The notes under the pieces are model-generated. The model saw only the letters and a list, made by a program, of their open reading frames with translations. It was not told where the DNA came from and did no database searches. 64,000 bases of DNA from Psoroptes ovis (Eukaryota; Arthropoda; Arachnida; Sarcoptiformes; Psoroptidae), in the NCBI GenBank assembly GCA_002943765.1, contig PQWQ01000016.1, positions 930,001-994,000 on the forward strand, read 5' to 3'. The position numbers were made by a program, and so were the translations under genes. This document shows positions 13,963 to 26,692 of this stretch, in pieces; position 1 is the first letter of the stretch; the number at the start of each line of letters is the position of its first letter.

Positions 13963-16900
13963 ATGATGATGATGATCATCATGATGATGAATGTATTGAA
14001 ATTATATTGTTTATTATTTATTGTTATTGTTTTGAATTTCATAAATTTTATCGATGCCAATGCTGCCGCAATATTGACATGGAAACGAAATTTAAATTAT
14101 AATGAAACATTAAATTATATGCAACAGCTTGAATCGAATTATTCAAATTTGATACGATTAATATCGCTTGGTAAAACTGTAAATAATAATGATATTTGGA
14201 TGCTACGGTTATCGACTGAATATGGACAAAAACATATTAAAAAATTTGCTACACGTGAACAATTATATCGTTATTATGATGATTCAAGAGAATTGCTACG
14301 GCCAACAATAAAATTATTATCAACAATACATGGTGATGAACCACTTGGTAAACAATTATTACTTGCATTAGCTGAATATTTATCAAATGAATATGTTAAT
14401 AATGGAAATAAACGTATTATTCGGATATTGGATACGATTAATATTGAAATAGTACCATTAATTAATCCGGATGGTTTCGAACATTCGTTAGAAGGTAATT
14501 GTAATGGTATACGTTCACCGAAATATCGTTGGAATGGACGTGAAAATGCACATTTTGTTGATTTAAATGAAAATTTTTACATTGATATTGATCATGCTAA
14601 TTTTATTGATAACGAAAATAAACGTAATTCAAATATTGAACTGGAAACAATATCAATAATGACATGGATTGTTACAAATCCATCATTAGTATTATCAGCC
14701 AGTATGCATACTGGTTTGAAAGTAATATCATTTCCATTTTATTATAAATCAAAAAAAACATTGGATAATGATTTGTTTGAAAAAATTTCAAAAAATTATA
14801 TTGATTGGCATCGTATGTCACAAGATTTTACCGATAAAAATTGTGATCAAAGTGAAATATTTAAAAATGGTTGGGCAATTGGTTATGAATTGAATACACC
14901 AGTGGATGATAATGATCGTTCACAGGTCACATCAAATAAATGTAATGTTTTTCAATATTTATTCAATTACTAATATTTTAATTAATCAATCATTTTTTTT
15001 TTCTTATTCAATCACAGATACAATGTCTGATTTTAATTATGTAAATACAAATTGTTTAGAAATTGATTTATATTTATCTTGCTGTAAATATCCAAATTCA
15101 TCAGTATTAGAAAAAGAATGGCTCGATAATCGTGAATCGCTGTTGAAATTCATTGAAACTGTCTGTATTTCTCCAATTTTATTTATTCAATTAATTTTAA
15201 TTCAAGATGTTTTCTTTAATTAGGCACATTGGGGCATCAAAGGAATGATTATTGATGAAATAACACAAGCACCAATTAAATCAGCAATTATTTCTGTTGA
15301 AAATTTTGGCCATAATATAACCTCTTCGTTACAAGGTGAATATTGGCGTCTATTGTTGCCTGGTACTTATAATATTACTGCTGAAGCATTTGATTATCAT
15401 CCAAAAACACAAACAATTACAGTCATAAATTCAGATGAATCATCATCTGCAGCTATCTTGAATTTTACATTGACACCAATATCATCCATGACTATATCAA
15501 ATCATAATTCATCTTCATCAAATGAAAATCAAAATGAATCGAATGTAAATAATACATTGATACCAGATTTTCGTACACCGACCAAATTTGTTCATCATAA
15601 TTATGTTCAAATGGAAAAATTATTGAAAGAACTACATCAAAATTATAGTGATATCACTAGATTATATTCAATTGGACAATCTGTTGAAAAACGTGAATTA
15701 TATGTTCTAGAAATTAGTGATAAACCAGGTGAACATGAAATTGGTGAACCAGAATTTAAATATGTTGGCAATATGCATGGAAATGAAGTGGTTGGACGTG
15801 AAATGATATTATTGTTTGCAAAATTATTATTAGAAAATTATGGTCATCATAGCCAAATTGATTGGTTGATCAATAATACCAGAATTCATTTGATGCCATC
15901 TATGAATCCGGATGGTTATGAACGTTCAAAATTAGGTGATTGTGATTCATTGCATGGTCGTGGTAATGCTCGAAATGTTGATCTAAATCGCAATTTTCCC
16001 GATCAATATCGTAATTATAGTGAAAATCGTGTACAAGAAGTTGAAACAATTGCAATGATGAATTGGCTACGACAATATCCATTTGTATTGTCCGCTAATT
16101 TACATGGTGGTTCATTGGTGGCCAATTATCCATTCGATGGTAATAACAGTACTGATGATCGTGATTATTATAATGGTACACCTGATGATTCGTTGTTTCG
16201 TCATCTTGCATTAACATATTCAAAGGTAATTGTTGATGATTGTATTGAATTTCTTGTATTTAATTCTCAATTTTTTTTCTTTCTTCACAAAATATTGATA
16301 TGATCAGAATCATCCACATATGCACAAAGGACATTGCCATAAAAAATGTGCAAATAATGGTTTTTCAAATGAATATTATCCAAATGGTATCATAAATGGT
16401 GCACAATGGTATGTGTTATATGGTGGAATGCAAGATTGGAATTATTTGCATACAAATTGTTTTGAAATAACCATTGAAATGGGTTGCCAAAAATTTCCGT
16501 TAGCCAGTGAACTACCAAGATTATGGAATGAAAATCGTCGTTCAATGTTAGTGTTCATGAAGCTAGTACATACTGGTATTAAAGGTGTTATACGTGATAC
16601 AATCACCAATGGTTCAATTGTTGGCGCTGAAATACATGTAAATACATCGACACATTTTGTACGCTCTGTATCACCATTCGGTGATTATTGGCGACTATTA
16701 TTGCCTGGTACATATCAAATAACAATCATTAAAAAAGGTTATTATTCAACGACAAAAATTGTTACAATTTCTGATGTAAATCACAACAGCAGCAGCAATA
16801 ATAATAATAATACATATGAATCTGCAATAATCATGGATTTTTTCTTACAACCATTACATTTTGGTCATCAAAATATGAATAATAATAATAATGATGATGA

Positions 16901-17366
16901 TTCATTCTATATATTTTCATTGATTATATTGATAATATTTTCAATTATATTTTTCATATTTTGTATGTCAATAGTATGGTGTCCAACAATATTACTGACA
17001 ATGATTGAACATTTAAAAACATATAATTGTTGCCATTATGATTGTAATATATTGAATATGCTTGCAACATTAATTACAGCAACAACAATGACATCATCAT
17101 CATCATCGACAATGACAACAACAACCGGATTTAAATTATCATCAAATTATCAAACAAAAAATTCTTCAAATCATCATCATAATCATCATCATACAAATAA
17201 CAATAGAAAATTGAATAGATTTTTTTATTCAAAATTATCAACAAATAGTAATGATAATTTAAATTATTTTCAATTAAATTTAAATGATGATGATAATAAT
17301 GATAATGATGATGATTATTATTATAATGATGATGATGATGATGAAATTATTATGATGAATAGATGA
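13963..17366 (+). CDS. Carboxypeptidase D-like, two M14 domains, C-terminal membrane anchor
   Basis: Exons 13963-14941, 15018-15160, 15224-16225, 16308-17366 join in frame to about 1060 aa. Metallocarboxypeptidase D trims C-terminal basic residues from peptides and growth factors in the trans-Golgi network. Start: ATG 13963, leading into a signal peptide (MNVLKLYCLLFIVIVLNF then ANAAA). Domain 1 keeps the zinc ligands HGDE and H (SASMHTG) and the Glu (NTNCLEI), but reads DLNENF where the family has DLNRNF, and lacks a clear WYxVxGGMQD element. Domain 2 looks fully active: HGNE, NPDGYERS, GRGNARNVDLNRNFP, SANLHGG, WYVLYGGMQDWNY, TNCFEIT. Each domain is followed by a transthyretin-like sandwich (EYWRLLLPGTYNIT; DYWRLLLPGTYQIT). 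Then come one TM helix near 16910-16980 and an Asn/Asp-rich tail with acidic clusters. The third domain of typical CPD is absent. Confidence 0.93.
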
Positions 17367-19126
17367 ATAATAATAATAATGATCGATATTTTGAAAAATT
17401 TGAAACCCTAAATTAATTATTATTACAAATAAATAAATGGAAATTTCTGCTAGTCAATACTGTTATATTTTATATTTGTTTTGAAACAAAAACATCGATG
17501 ATTAATCAATCGATCGACCAATCAATCAATCAAAACAATGATTGATTGATCTGATATAATTGATTGATTTCTCATTTTTTTCGGAAATAATAATTAAAAT
17601 ATCAAACATTGTTATATCCCATACACACACAAACACACAAAGCTAATTAAAAATTATGAGTTTAATGAACTTATTATTATTTCTCATTTTTAAAATCTTT
17701 CAAAATCATATATTCATTCATTCGCTTGTTATTCGTTTATTTATATTTTAAATTCATTGAAATTACTTTGCATAATTCACAATTAGGGAAAGAATTGACG
17801 CCGTTTGCCGGTCGATGGTGATTTCAGCTCTTGAATTTTATAGCTTTGTTCAAAATTGTTCAATTATTCGAGTTTGTTTTTCATTTCTATTATTCTTGAC
17901 GATGATTATTATTATTTTTGTCATGAATGAACTAAAAATACATACAATTGAATCAATGGAAAATTCCATTATTATTTTTTCTTTGAATAATAAAAATAGA
18001 AAAACAACAATCAAATAAATAACGGCAGAAGCAGCAGCAGAAGAAGCAGCAGTAAACATTATTTATAATGACATTTGATTACCATGAAATAATGTGAAGT
18101 TTTCAAATAATTCTTTATTTTCAAAATAATAATGATGAAAAACATGCGCAGCAATTGGACATGTGACATTTTGTGGACATATTTTCATATTCATTTTGTA
18201 TTTGTATCATTATTTATTTTTTGAATCAAAAAATATAAAAATATTGAGAAATATTAATATTAAAAATAATAATAATTCAATGAAATTCAAATCTTTGAAT
18301 CGTTTTAAAAATATTGTTTTCAATGATTATTATTTGATTTGATTTGATAATGAAGATTCAGTGTGTGTGTGTGTGTTCAAATAATTGATCATGATGATTC
18401 ATTTCAATTCATTCATCCTGTCAAAATAATTGAAAAATTCAACGACAACAAACACCAAACAGCAACAAGGACAACAAAATATATATTATTCAAGTGCATT
18501 CATTGACAAACAAATACACACATTTGAAGTCATATATCCGTAAGATGATTTAATTAATATTCCAAAGACTATTGTTTTCAATGAATTATCAAATTAATCA
18601 GTGAAGCAATTCTGTCTGGCAATAATGTCCATGGCAACCAATGTGTTTTTTGGATTATTTTTAGCTCTGAAATTTAAGATTGAAATTATTTATCATTTTT
18701 CAATTGAAACTTGTTGCAAAATCACCAAAGAAATCAAATAATCAAATTCGTTAGATTCAATCATTCCTCAATCGATATTATCTATCGATATAATCGTTTT
18801 TTGGATTCAAATTTTTGCCGCTGTTGCTGCTGCTGCCATTCTTCGATATATGACAATATTTCAATATTTTAATCCAAACACACACACACACACATTGAAT
18901 ACACGCATTCACAAACCAACATACAAATCCTTATCAATCAATTGCAACATGTTTTACTGTATGCATGTTTGGTAATATGAACAATAAATGAATAATAGAA
19001 ACTAAAATATGAACATTATCATGAGGAATATCATCATCATCAACAACAAACAACATTCATCACATTTGTTGTTGTTTTGTATGGGCAAAAAAATGTCTAA
19101 TTATAAAGCCAAAGCTAGTATATATA

Positions 19127-19207
19127 TTAGGTTGTCCGAAAAGTTTTTGTCGATTTTCTTCGTAATTCCCTACGATATAATCGGTAAAAACTTTTCGGAC
19201 AATCTAA
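19127..19207 (-). mobile_element. Palindromic MITE copy 1 (mariner-like ends)
   Basis: 81-bp inverted repeat, flanked by TA on both sides (19125-19126, 19208-19209). Left end TTAGGTTGTCCGAAAAGTTT pairs with the right end AAACTTTTCGGACAATCTAA. The asymmetric middle (TTTTCTTCGTAATTCCCTACGATATAATCGG) is the reverse complement of that in most other copies, so I set this one to minus. No coding capacity; presumably mobilised by a Tc1/mariner transposase elsewhere. Confidence 0.85.
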
Positions 19208-19747
19208 TACATATATTCACTGTTAATTAAAATTTATTTAAATTTTCTTCTAATTTATTTGCTTATTTGATTTCTTAAAAAGCAAATAAATAGACTAAAG
19301 AATTTGTAAGGAGAAACTCATCAATTTTCAAATATGATGATGATGATCAAGATGATGTGTGTTATAATTAAACCAATTCAAATTCAGTTCAAATTCAATT
19401 CAAATTCAGTTGAATTTCAGTTGAATTTAATTCAAATTGAATTGATAAATGAACAGATAAACAAGTGCAAGTAACAAGTGTAAGTGTGTGCGAGTGAGAG
19501 TGAGAGAGAGTGAAAAACACTTTGAAATTGAAAGTTATTCAACATCAACAGCGAAAACAACAGCGAAAAATGCCATTGAAAACCTTTGCACAAAAATAAT
19601 AAAATGATCATCGTGTGTGTGTGTGTGTATGTGTTTGATGTGATGTGAGAGTAATAATAATCAGGGAGAGAGAGTTATTATAAGAGAAATATGTACAAAC
19701 AAATAAATAAATAAATAAATGAAATAATAAAACAAGCAAGCAATATA

Positions 19748-19827
19748 TTAGATTGTCCGAAAAGTTTTTGTCGATTATATCGTTGAAAATATTCGGAAAA
19801 TCGGCAAGAATTTTTCGGACAATCTAA
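19748..19827 (+). mobile_element. Palindromic MITE copy 2
   Basis: 80 bp, TA flanks at 19746-19747 and 19828-19829. Ends TTAGATTGTCCGAAAAGTTT and TTTTTCGGACAATCTAA, with middle ATTATATCGTTG. Same family as copy 1 in the opposite orientation, about 540 bp away. Confidence 0.85.
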
Positions 19828-22800
19828 TACATCACCAATGTGATAATAATAATAATAATGATGATGATTATTATTATTATTATTATACAAATAAATGTTT
19901 AATTTCATTTCATTTTAAATATTTTTTTTATTATTATTGCATTATTTCAATTTGTGTGTATATTTTTGAATGAAATAACGTGTATTTCTGTGTGTGTTTG
20001 TTTTTAGTGTTTTTAATGTATTTTTGTGTGTATGTACATTGCATTGTATTTAATGCATGTTATTTGTTCGCGTATATGTGCATCGGTATGCCTGTTGTTG
20101 TTTGTTGTTGTGGTTGTTGTTCATTTATTTGAATAATGTTCATTTTGTCTATTTGAATAATGTTCATTTATTTGTGTGTGTGTTCACATCCAATCATATT
20201 CATTCAATCATTCATTCATCAATTTGCCTGCAAGTGAATTATTGAAGCAAATAAATCAATAGAAATCAATGGAATAATATGATGAAAATGTGGTTTTGAT
20301 TTTTTCTATTTAATATTTTGAATATTTTCAAATTTGAATTATTTTCCCATTCGTTGTAGTATATGTCCCTAATACTTGTAGTGTGTTTGTGTTGTTGTAG
20401 TGTGTGTGTTTTTGTCGATAATAATTGATATATCATATATGATATATGAGGAAAATTGAATAATTTCAACAAAAAATGACGACAAAATTCAATAATTCAT
20501 TATTGAACAATTGATGAAATTGAATAAATATAAATATATATATAAATATAAATATTGACAGCAATCAATCAATATGAATTAATATTATTTCATTGATTGA
20601 TTGATTGGCGAACGTCTGAGTGCCTTGATGTTCGAGTATTTTTTCCATCAAATTAAATCAAACGAATTCAAATCAAATTCAATGAAATTCCACCGAATAA
20701 TTTTGTCTGTGTCTGTGTCCCGTTCAACACATTGATTGATTGAATATTGATTGAATTCTGTGCAATTTTCATATTATATTTAAATTCAATATTTTTTTTC
20801 AATTCTCACATTTTTTTATTTATCTGTGTCTGTGTGTGGGTGTGCGTATGAATGTTTATATAATTTTTAAAATTGTTCGATTGATTCATTTTTATTTGTT
20901 TTAATAAATAAATAAATAAATGATTGATTGATTAACTGTTTGATTGATGAATTGTTTTATTTTTTCATGAAATAATCAAAGACTCTCGATTATAAATCAA
21001 TCTAAATTTACTTTGAATCAAATAAATAAATAAATAAATAAACAAATTACAAATCAAATATCATTGGTGAATCAACCATCTGTGCAAAAAAAAACCCAAA
21101 TATATTTTGGGTAAGTATTTTCTTCGAATCCTTTCGCTTGTTTAATTTAAAACAATTTACGGAAAAAACAAAATCCATTGACAATAATCATGTATTACTT
21201 ATTGTAATTTGTACATTGTAAATTGCACAAACAATATTTGAGTACATAAAAGTGCGTACATCTTTAGCATACAGCATTAATTAGGATTAGCATTTGTTAT
21301 CAATACCTCATTGCATTGCAATCAGGTTTCATCATCATTTATTTTTGCATTTTTTTCAAATCGTTACTTAAACAAACAAATAATAAATATTTTTTTTTTT
21401 TTTTTTTAAACCAAATCAACACATACATAATATTGATTGATTAAAAAATATTTTTTTTTTCAATTTTTTTTTTTTTTGTTGTCACCTTTAAACCATAAAT
21501 TATTTGTAAATAACTTTGAGGAGACGGACTTGTAATAATAATATTGAATATATTTTTCAAATATAAATGAAAATATATGAAAATACGTGCATCATAATAA
21601 TTGTATGATGATGATGATGTATCAGGCAATGATGTGTACAATTTTCACATATATTTAGTATGTATTTTTTTTGTGTATATACATTTATACAACATAAAAA
21701 AATATGAAAATAAACAATTATTTGAAAGAAATAATAATAATAATCAAAATGAAATGAAATGAAATGATAAACATTTAAATACAATTTGTAATGATATTAT
21801 TATTATTATTACTACAAATTTAATAAAATTGCAAATCATATTGGTAATCATTATCATTATTATTATTATTATTAGTATTGACGACAGAATTTTTCGTCTA
21901 TTTGTTTATCAGATTTTCAATATTTTCGTGTAATAATAATAATATATTTCATGAATTTATGAGATTTTGGGGTAAGCAACAAGTGGTCATCAAATGTACA
22001 AGTCAATTACTAGATTTTTAAATATTTTTAAATATTTAAATGTTTCAAATGTATTGACATTCTGACATGTCAATGCATTTGCCCCCTTTAAACATTTGTA
22101 TTCGTATTATATTTATTTAAATGTTTACTTAAATAATATGTTTCATTTGACATTCAAATCGACATTCAAGATCAGATCATGAGTTTTTTTTTTCTCATAT
22201 TCATTTATTCATTGATCGGTTCATTTATTAATGTTAAACATTTATGTTTTTTTTTTACTGATTAATCATTGTTCATTTCAAATATTCATGGCAACAATAT
22301 GAGATATATTGAAAATGAAAGTTCATCATCATCATCATCATAGAAATTGTAATTAATTATCAATGAAAAATGTCATAAAAAACAAAATTAAATAATAATA
22401 GATGAATGATTGAATTGAATTCAATAAAAAAAATGTGCAGTCATTTGATCAATAACAATTATTGATCAATTATTATTATTGATCAATTGTTTTATGTTTC
22501 AAGTATACTTGCATAAAACAATAACCAATTGTAAAATGATTTTATATGGATGCACATCACATTTCATATTTCTATTTACTATTCATACAATTATTTTCAT
22601 CATCTTTGAAATAATTGCGAATGAACTTGAATATATTTATACACAAAATGTCAAAGAAACAATAAAAAATTCGATCAATTAAACCCGAAAAAATGCCTGT
22701 TCAATGTGTTTTTTTCCCTTTCATATTATAACCGAAATTGATTTTTTTGATGTCAAACATGTGTATAATATATGATTCATTACATTACATTATTGAATGA

Positions 22801-24533
22801 ATCGATAAAATATGTATAGTAGGAATAGCAATGAAAAACAAAAAATTTGATGAATAATTGCATCAATATTCAAATGCATATTTGAAATATTTATTCAAAT
22901 AAATATTCAAATAAAATGAATACAGGAAAACAATAATGAAAAATTCATAAATATTTCATCAAACATTTTTTAAAAATTCAAATAAAATAAAACTCCCATA
23001 TCACAACAGTGACAAAAAAATTTTTCATGCACCAATCCATTCATACATTCATCGAATACATTCAATCGCAATCAATCGCAATCGCAATATTTGTTATTTT
23101 GATTCGTAGTAAAAAATTCAATTCTTAATGATTTTGAAATATCGATTGAAACTATTGAAATTAATTAATTAAATAATTATTTATTTGAAAAAGTTTCATT
23201 TCATTTGATTTTCATTTTTACTTTTGATGACATTCAACAACAACAACAACAACAACAACATATCTTTATTTATTAAGCAGCATATCTTTAATCAAATATC
23301 AAAGGTATAAGCCTTATCATTTTTTCAAGCCTCTTCAATATCAAACTTTCAATATCAATATTATTTTGCCATAATCACATAATTGATAAACACTGAAGAA
23401 GACTATAAGTATAACTATTCAATGTGATTATTATTGATGATCAATGATCATTAATAAATCATTATCAATCGATGATGATTTGCTTGAAATTGATGCTTAA
23501 ATTCATTGTCGTCATAGATATTTGTTGTTGTTGTTGTTCAAGTTGTTTATTTACTTACTTATATATCATTGATCATTATTTTGAAAATAAAATTAAAAAA
23601 CTCTTGAATTTTATTTCATTTTTTCCTTATTTTCCTATCGATATTTTGCCATTGATATTACACCAAAGATATTGAAATGTTTGTATCGATTGTACCTTGT
23701 AAAATTGATTGACTGACTTTTCGGATCATCATTGATAATCCGGGTATCATCGAATATTGAATATCTATTTATTTCAAATAGTCATTAAACATTATGGTTC
23801 GTTAGAATCAATCGATGCTCTATTTGTGTGTGTGTGATGCATCAATTTTTAATTTATCTCATTAATTTTATTTATTTACGTATTAAAGATAACATTTTAA
23901 AGATGTTTTTCAATGTTTTTTTTTTTTTTTTTTTTTTTTTTTGAAGAAAAAATGGGAGAAATTGAAATTTTTAAAATAAATAAAGATAAAAGAGAGAGAA
24001 AGTTGTCCATTAGTCAGTTATAAGAGTATATGTGTGTTTGTGTCTGTGTGTGTGTGTGTTTGTATGGATCATATATTATTAATGATATTGATGCATTTCA
24101 ATGCATTTCGATGTATGATTATTATGATGAATATATACATCAGTATAAATAAATATATGAACGCGAAAAGAACATTAAATATTTACGTATTTTAATACGT
24201 GTAAATAATTAATAATAATAATTATTATTTATTTTTAATTATATCCACATATAGATAGATTAATGATATTTCATTTTATTTTGTATGTGCATGTGTGTGT
24301 GTGTTTGTTTCATTATGATTTGATTTAATTTGATTTCATTTAATTTAAAATCTTGAAATCTTGAAATTGTTGCATTTTGTCTGTTGCTTTGAAATTATTA
24401 AATTTATTTTAATTTATTTTAATATTTTTTTTCTTTTCTTTGTTTCTTTATTTTGTTTAAATTAATCCAAAAATTTCAAATTTGAAATCTCCCCTGTTCA
24501 AATCAAAAAATAAAAAATAAAAATAAATTGAAA

Positions 24534-26109
24534 ATGATATTAAGAAAAATAATGAATCGTAATCGTAATGATTCTGGTGGTACTAATACATCAACACAAC
24601 AATCACAACCACCAGCACCAGCACCGCCATCAGTACCACAACAACAACAACAATTAAATCCAATAATACAACAACAAATACAAACACAACCATTACGTAT
24701 TAAATCAACATCAATTTATAATGATTATTTGATGACCGATAATGTGCTTGGTTTAGGTATCAATGGTAAAGTGATTGAATGTCGTTCAAAAGCGACTGGT
24801 CAAAAATATGCAATCAAAGTAATCAATTTTCAATTGATTTATTTATTTAAATAATATTAATTAATTCATTTTTCATTTAATCTAAAGGTTTTAAGAGATA
24901 ATGCAAAATCAAGACGTGAAATAGATTTACATTGGCGTGCTAGCCGTAGTAAACATATTGTACCAGTGATCGATGTTTATGAAAATGTACTTAAATCTGA
25001 TAAATGTTTATTTATTATTATGGAATGGTAAATTAAATTATTGTATTTAAATTCATATTTTTTATTAATCCTTTGAACCCTTATATTTCAGTATGGAAGG
25101 TGGTGAACTATTTCAACGTATACAAGATCGTGCCGAAAATGCATTCACTGAACGTGAAGCAGCTGAAATAATGCGTGAAATATGTAATGCTATTTGGTTT
25201 TTACATTCATTAAATATTGCACATCGTGATGTTAAACCAGAAAATTTACTGTATACACGTAAAGATCAACATGGTGTATTAAAATTAACTGATTTTGGTT
25301 TTGCAAAAGAAACAAATAGTGTTCTACAGACACCTTGTTATACACCTTATTATGTTGCTCCTGAAGTACTTGGTCCTGAAAAATATGATAAAAGCTGGTA
25401 TTTTTTTTATTTCTATTTTCAAATTTATATTCATTTCTTGTTGAATTGATTCAAATTTCTTTCTTTCATTTCTTTTAGTGATCTATGGTCATTAGGTGTA
25501 ATAATGTATATTCTTTTATGTGGTTATCCACCATTCTACAGTAATCATGGTTTAGCCATTTCACCCGGTATGAAAAAACGTATTCGTGCTGGTCAATATG
25601 ATTTTCCTGAAACTGAATGGCGTCATGTATCTAAAGATGGTGAGATGTTTATTATTTGAATTCGTATTTATTATTTCATTTATTAATCAAAAATATATAT
25701 TCAAATAGCCAAAGGATTAATCAAAGCATTATTAACGACTGATCCGGAAAAACGTTTGACCATTGAACAAGTGATGAAACATAATTGGATTGCTGTATGT
25801 ATTTTGAATTAGAATAAATGTTTCAATTGAATAATAACAATAAAATCATTATTCAAATAGAGATATACTGAAGTACCGCAAACACCGTTACGTTCCATAC
25901 AAATATTACGTGAAGATCAAGATCAATGGCCAGAAGTACAAGAAGAAATGACACAAGCGCTACGTACAATGCGTGTAGATTTTGATCCAAGCGTACGACT
26001 TAAAACAATCGATACGATCAGTAATCAGCTATTGGAAAAACGTAAAAATCGTAATACTGTCAAATCGAATAATCAATCGACAAAATCTACAACACAATCG
26101 ATTGCATAA
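24534..26109 (+). CDS. MAPKAPK2: MAP kinase-activated protein kinase 2 (MK2)
   Basis: Exons 24534-24818, 24888-25027, 25092-25397, 25479-25639, 25709-25794, 25861-26109 give 408 aa. This Ser/Thr kinase acts downstream of p38 in stress signalling. The N-terminus is Gln/Pro-rich as in MK2 proteins. Kinase motifs: glycine loop LGLGINGKV (72-80), YAIK lysine at ~95, HRDVKPEN, DFGFAKE, activation loop TPCYTPYYVAPEVLGPEKYD with the p38-site Thr at residue 222, and the second regulatory site VPQTPL with Thr at residue 334. By coincidence both numbers equal those used for human MK2. The C-terminal autoinhibitory/docking region carries EEMTQALRTMRVDFDPSVRL and the basic LLEKRKNRNTVK, fitting the nuclear-localisation and p38-docking element. 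AATAAA repeats begin at the stop codon. Confidence 0.96.
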
Positions 26110-26692
26110 TAAATAAATAAATCAATAATTACAAAACATATTCAAACTTTTTATTATCATAAAAAAACAATGGCTAAATATATATATATATATCATCGAT
26201 AAATCAAAATGTCAAAATTCTATCATTTTCATAGCCAAATCTATCAAATCAATCAATCAATCAATCAATTAGTCAGCCAATCAGCCAGCCAGCCAAATTC
26301 TTAAAGCATAGTCTGTAAAGGATCTAAAAAATTTATATTTTTATTATTTTTATTATTTTTTCATTGAAAAAAACTATCTCTGTGTGTGTGTGTCTTTGTA
26401 TATTAAATTATGACAAATCATATAAATTCAAAATTGAACGAACAAAACAATTTCAAAATAAATATTCAATTGATTCGTATACATATATTTGTGTTTTTTT
26501 TATTTGACTTGAATTTTCATTTTTTCAAATAAAAAATTTTCAAAATTTAGACATTTATATTAGATTTGATTTGATTCGAAAAAATAATGAAAAATATAAA
26601 AAAACAAAAAGGGTTAAATTAAGGCACATTGGTTGCAATTGTTGAATGTAGAAATTTGATCCATTATTTGATCGTATATCATCCATGATCGA
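26110..26692. other. Convergent 3' region between MK2 and Kibra-like gene
   Basis: The two stop codons face each other 583 bp apart. AATAAA repeats follow the MK2 stop, and TTTATT (AATAAA on the minus strand) occurs near 26493-26500 for the Kibra-like gene. A TA tract (26180-26192), a CAAT repeat (26245-26270) and a GT tract (26380-26392) are present. Overlapping 3' UTRs are possible. No coding potential remains for a missing C2 domain. Confidence 0.5.

Larger units (their letters stand above)
17367..24533. other. Long gene-empty interval with two MITEs
   Basis: About 7 kb between carboxypeptidase D and MK2, both plus strand. AATAAA motifs near 17428 could serve carboxypeptidase D. Two hairpin MITEs at 19127 and 19748 are listed separately. 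Other contents: GT tracts (18361, 19612, 24041, 24293), ATT/ATC triplets, AAATTCAA-type degenerate repeats at 19365-19445, tandem TTTGAATAATGTTCAT at 20126-20170, a 27-T run at 23916-23942, and nested TTGATCAA palindromes at 22446-22490. A plus-strand donor-like GTAAGTATTT at 21111 could mark an MK2 leader exon, but nothing proves it. Open frames here are low-complexity. Confidence 0.45.

Noticed and set aside
19009..19230. 73-codon plus-strand frame
   Set aside because: Most of its second half is the MITE at 19127-19207.
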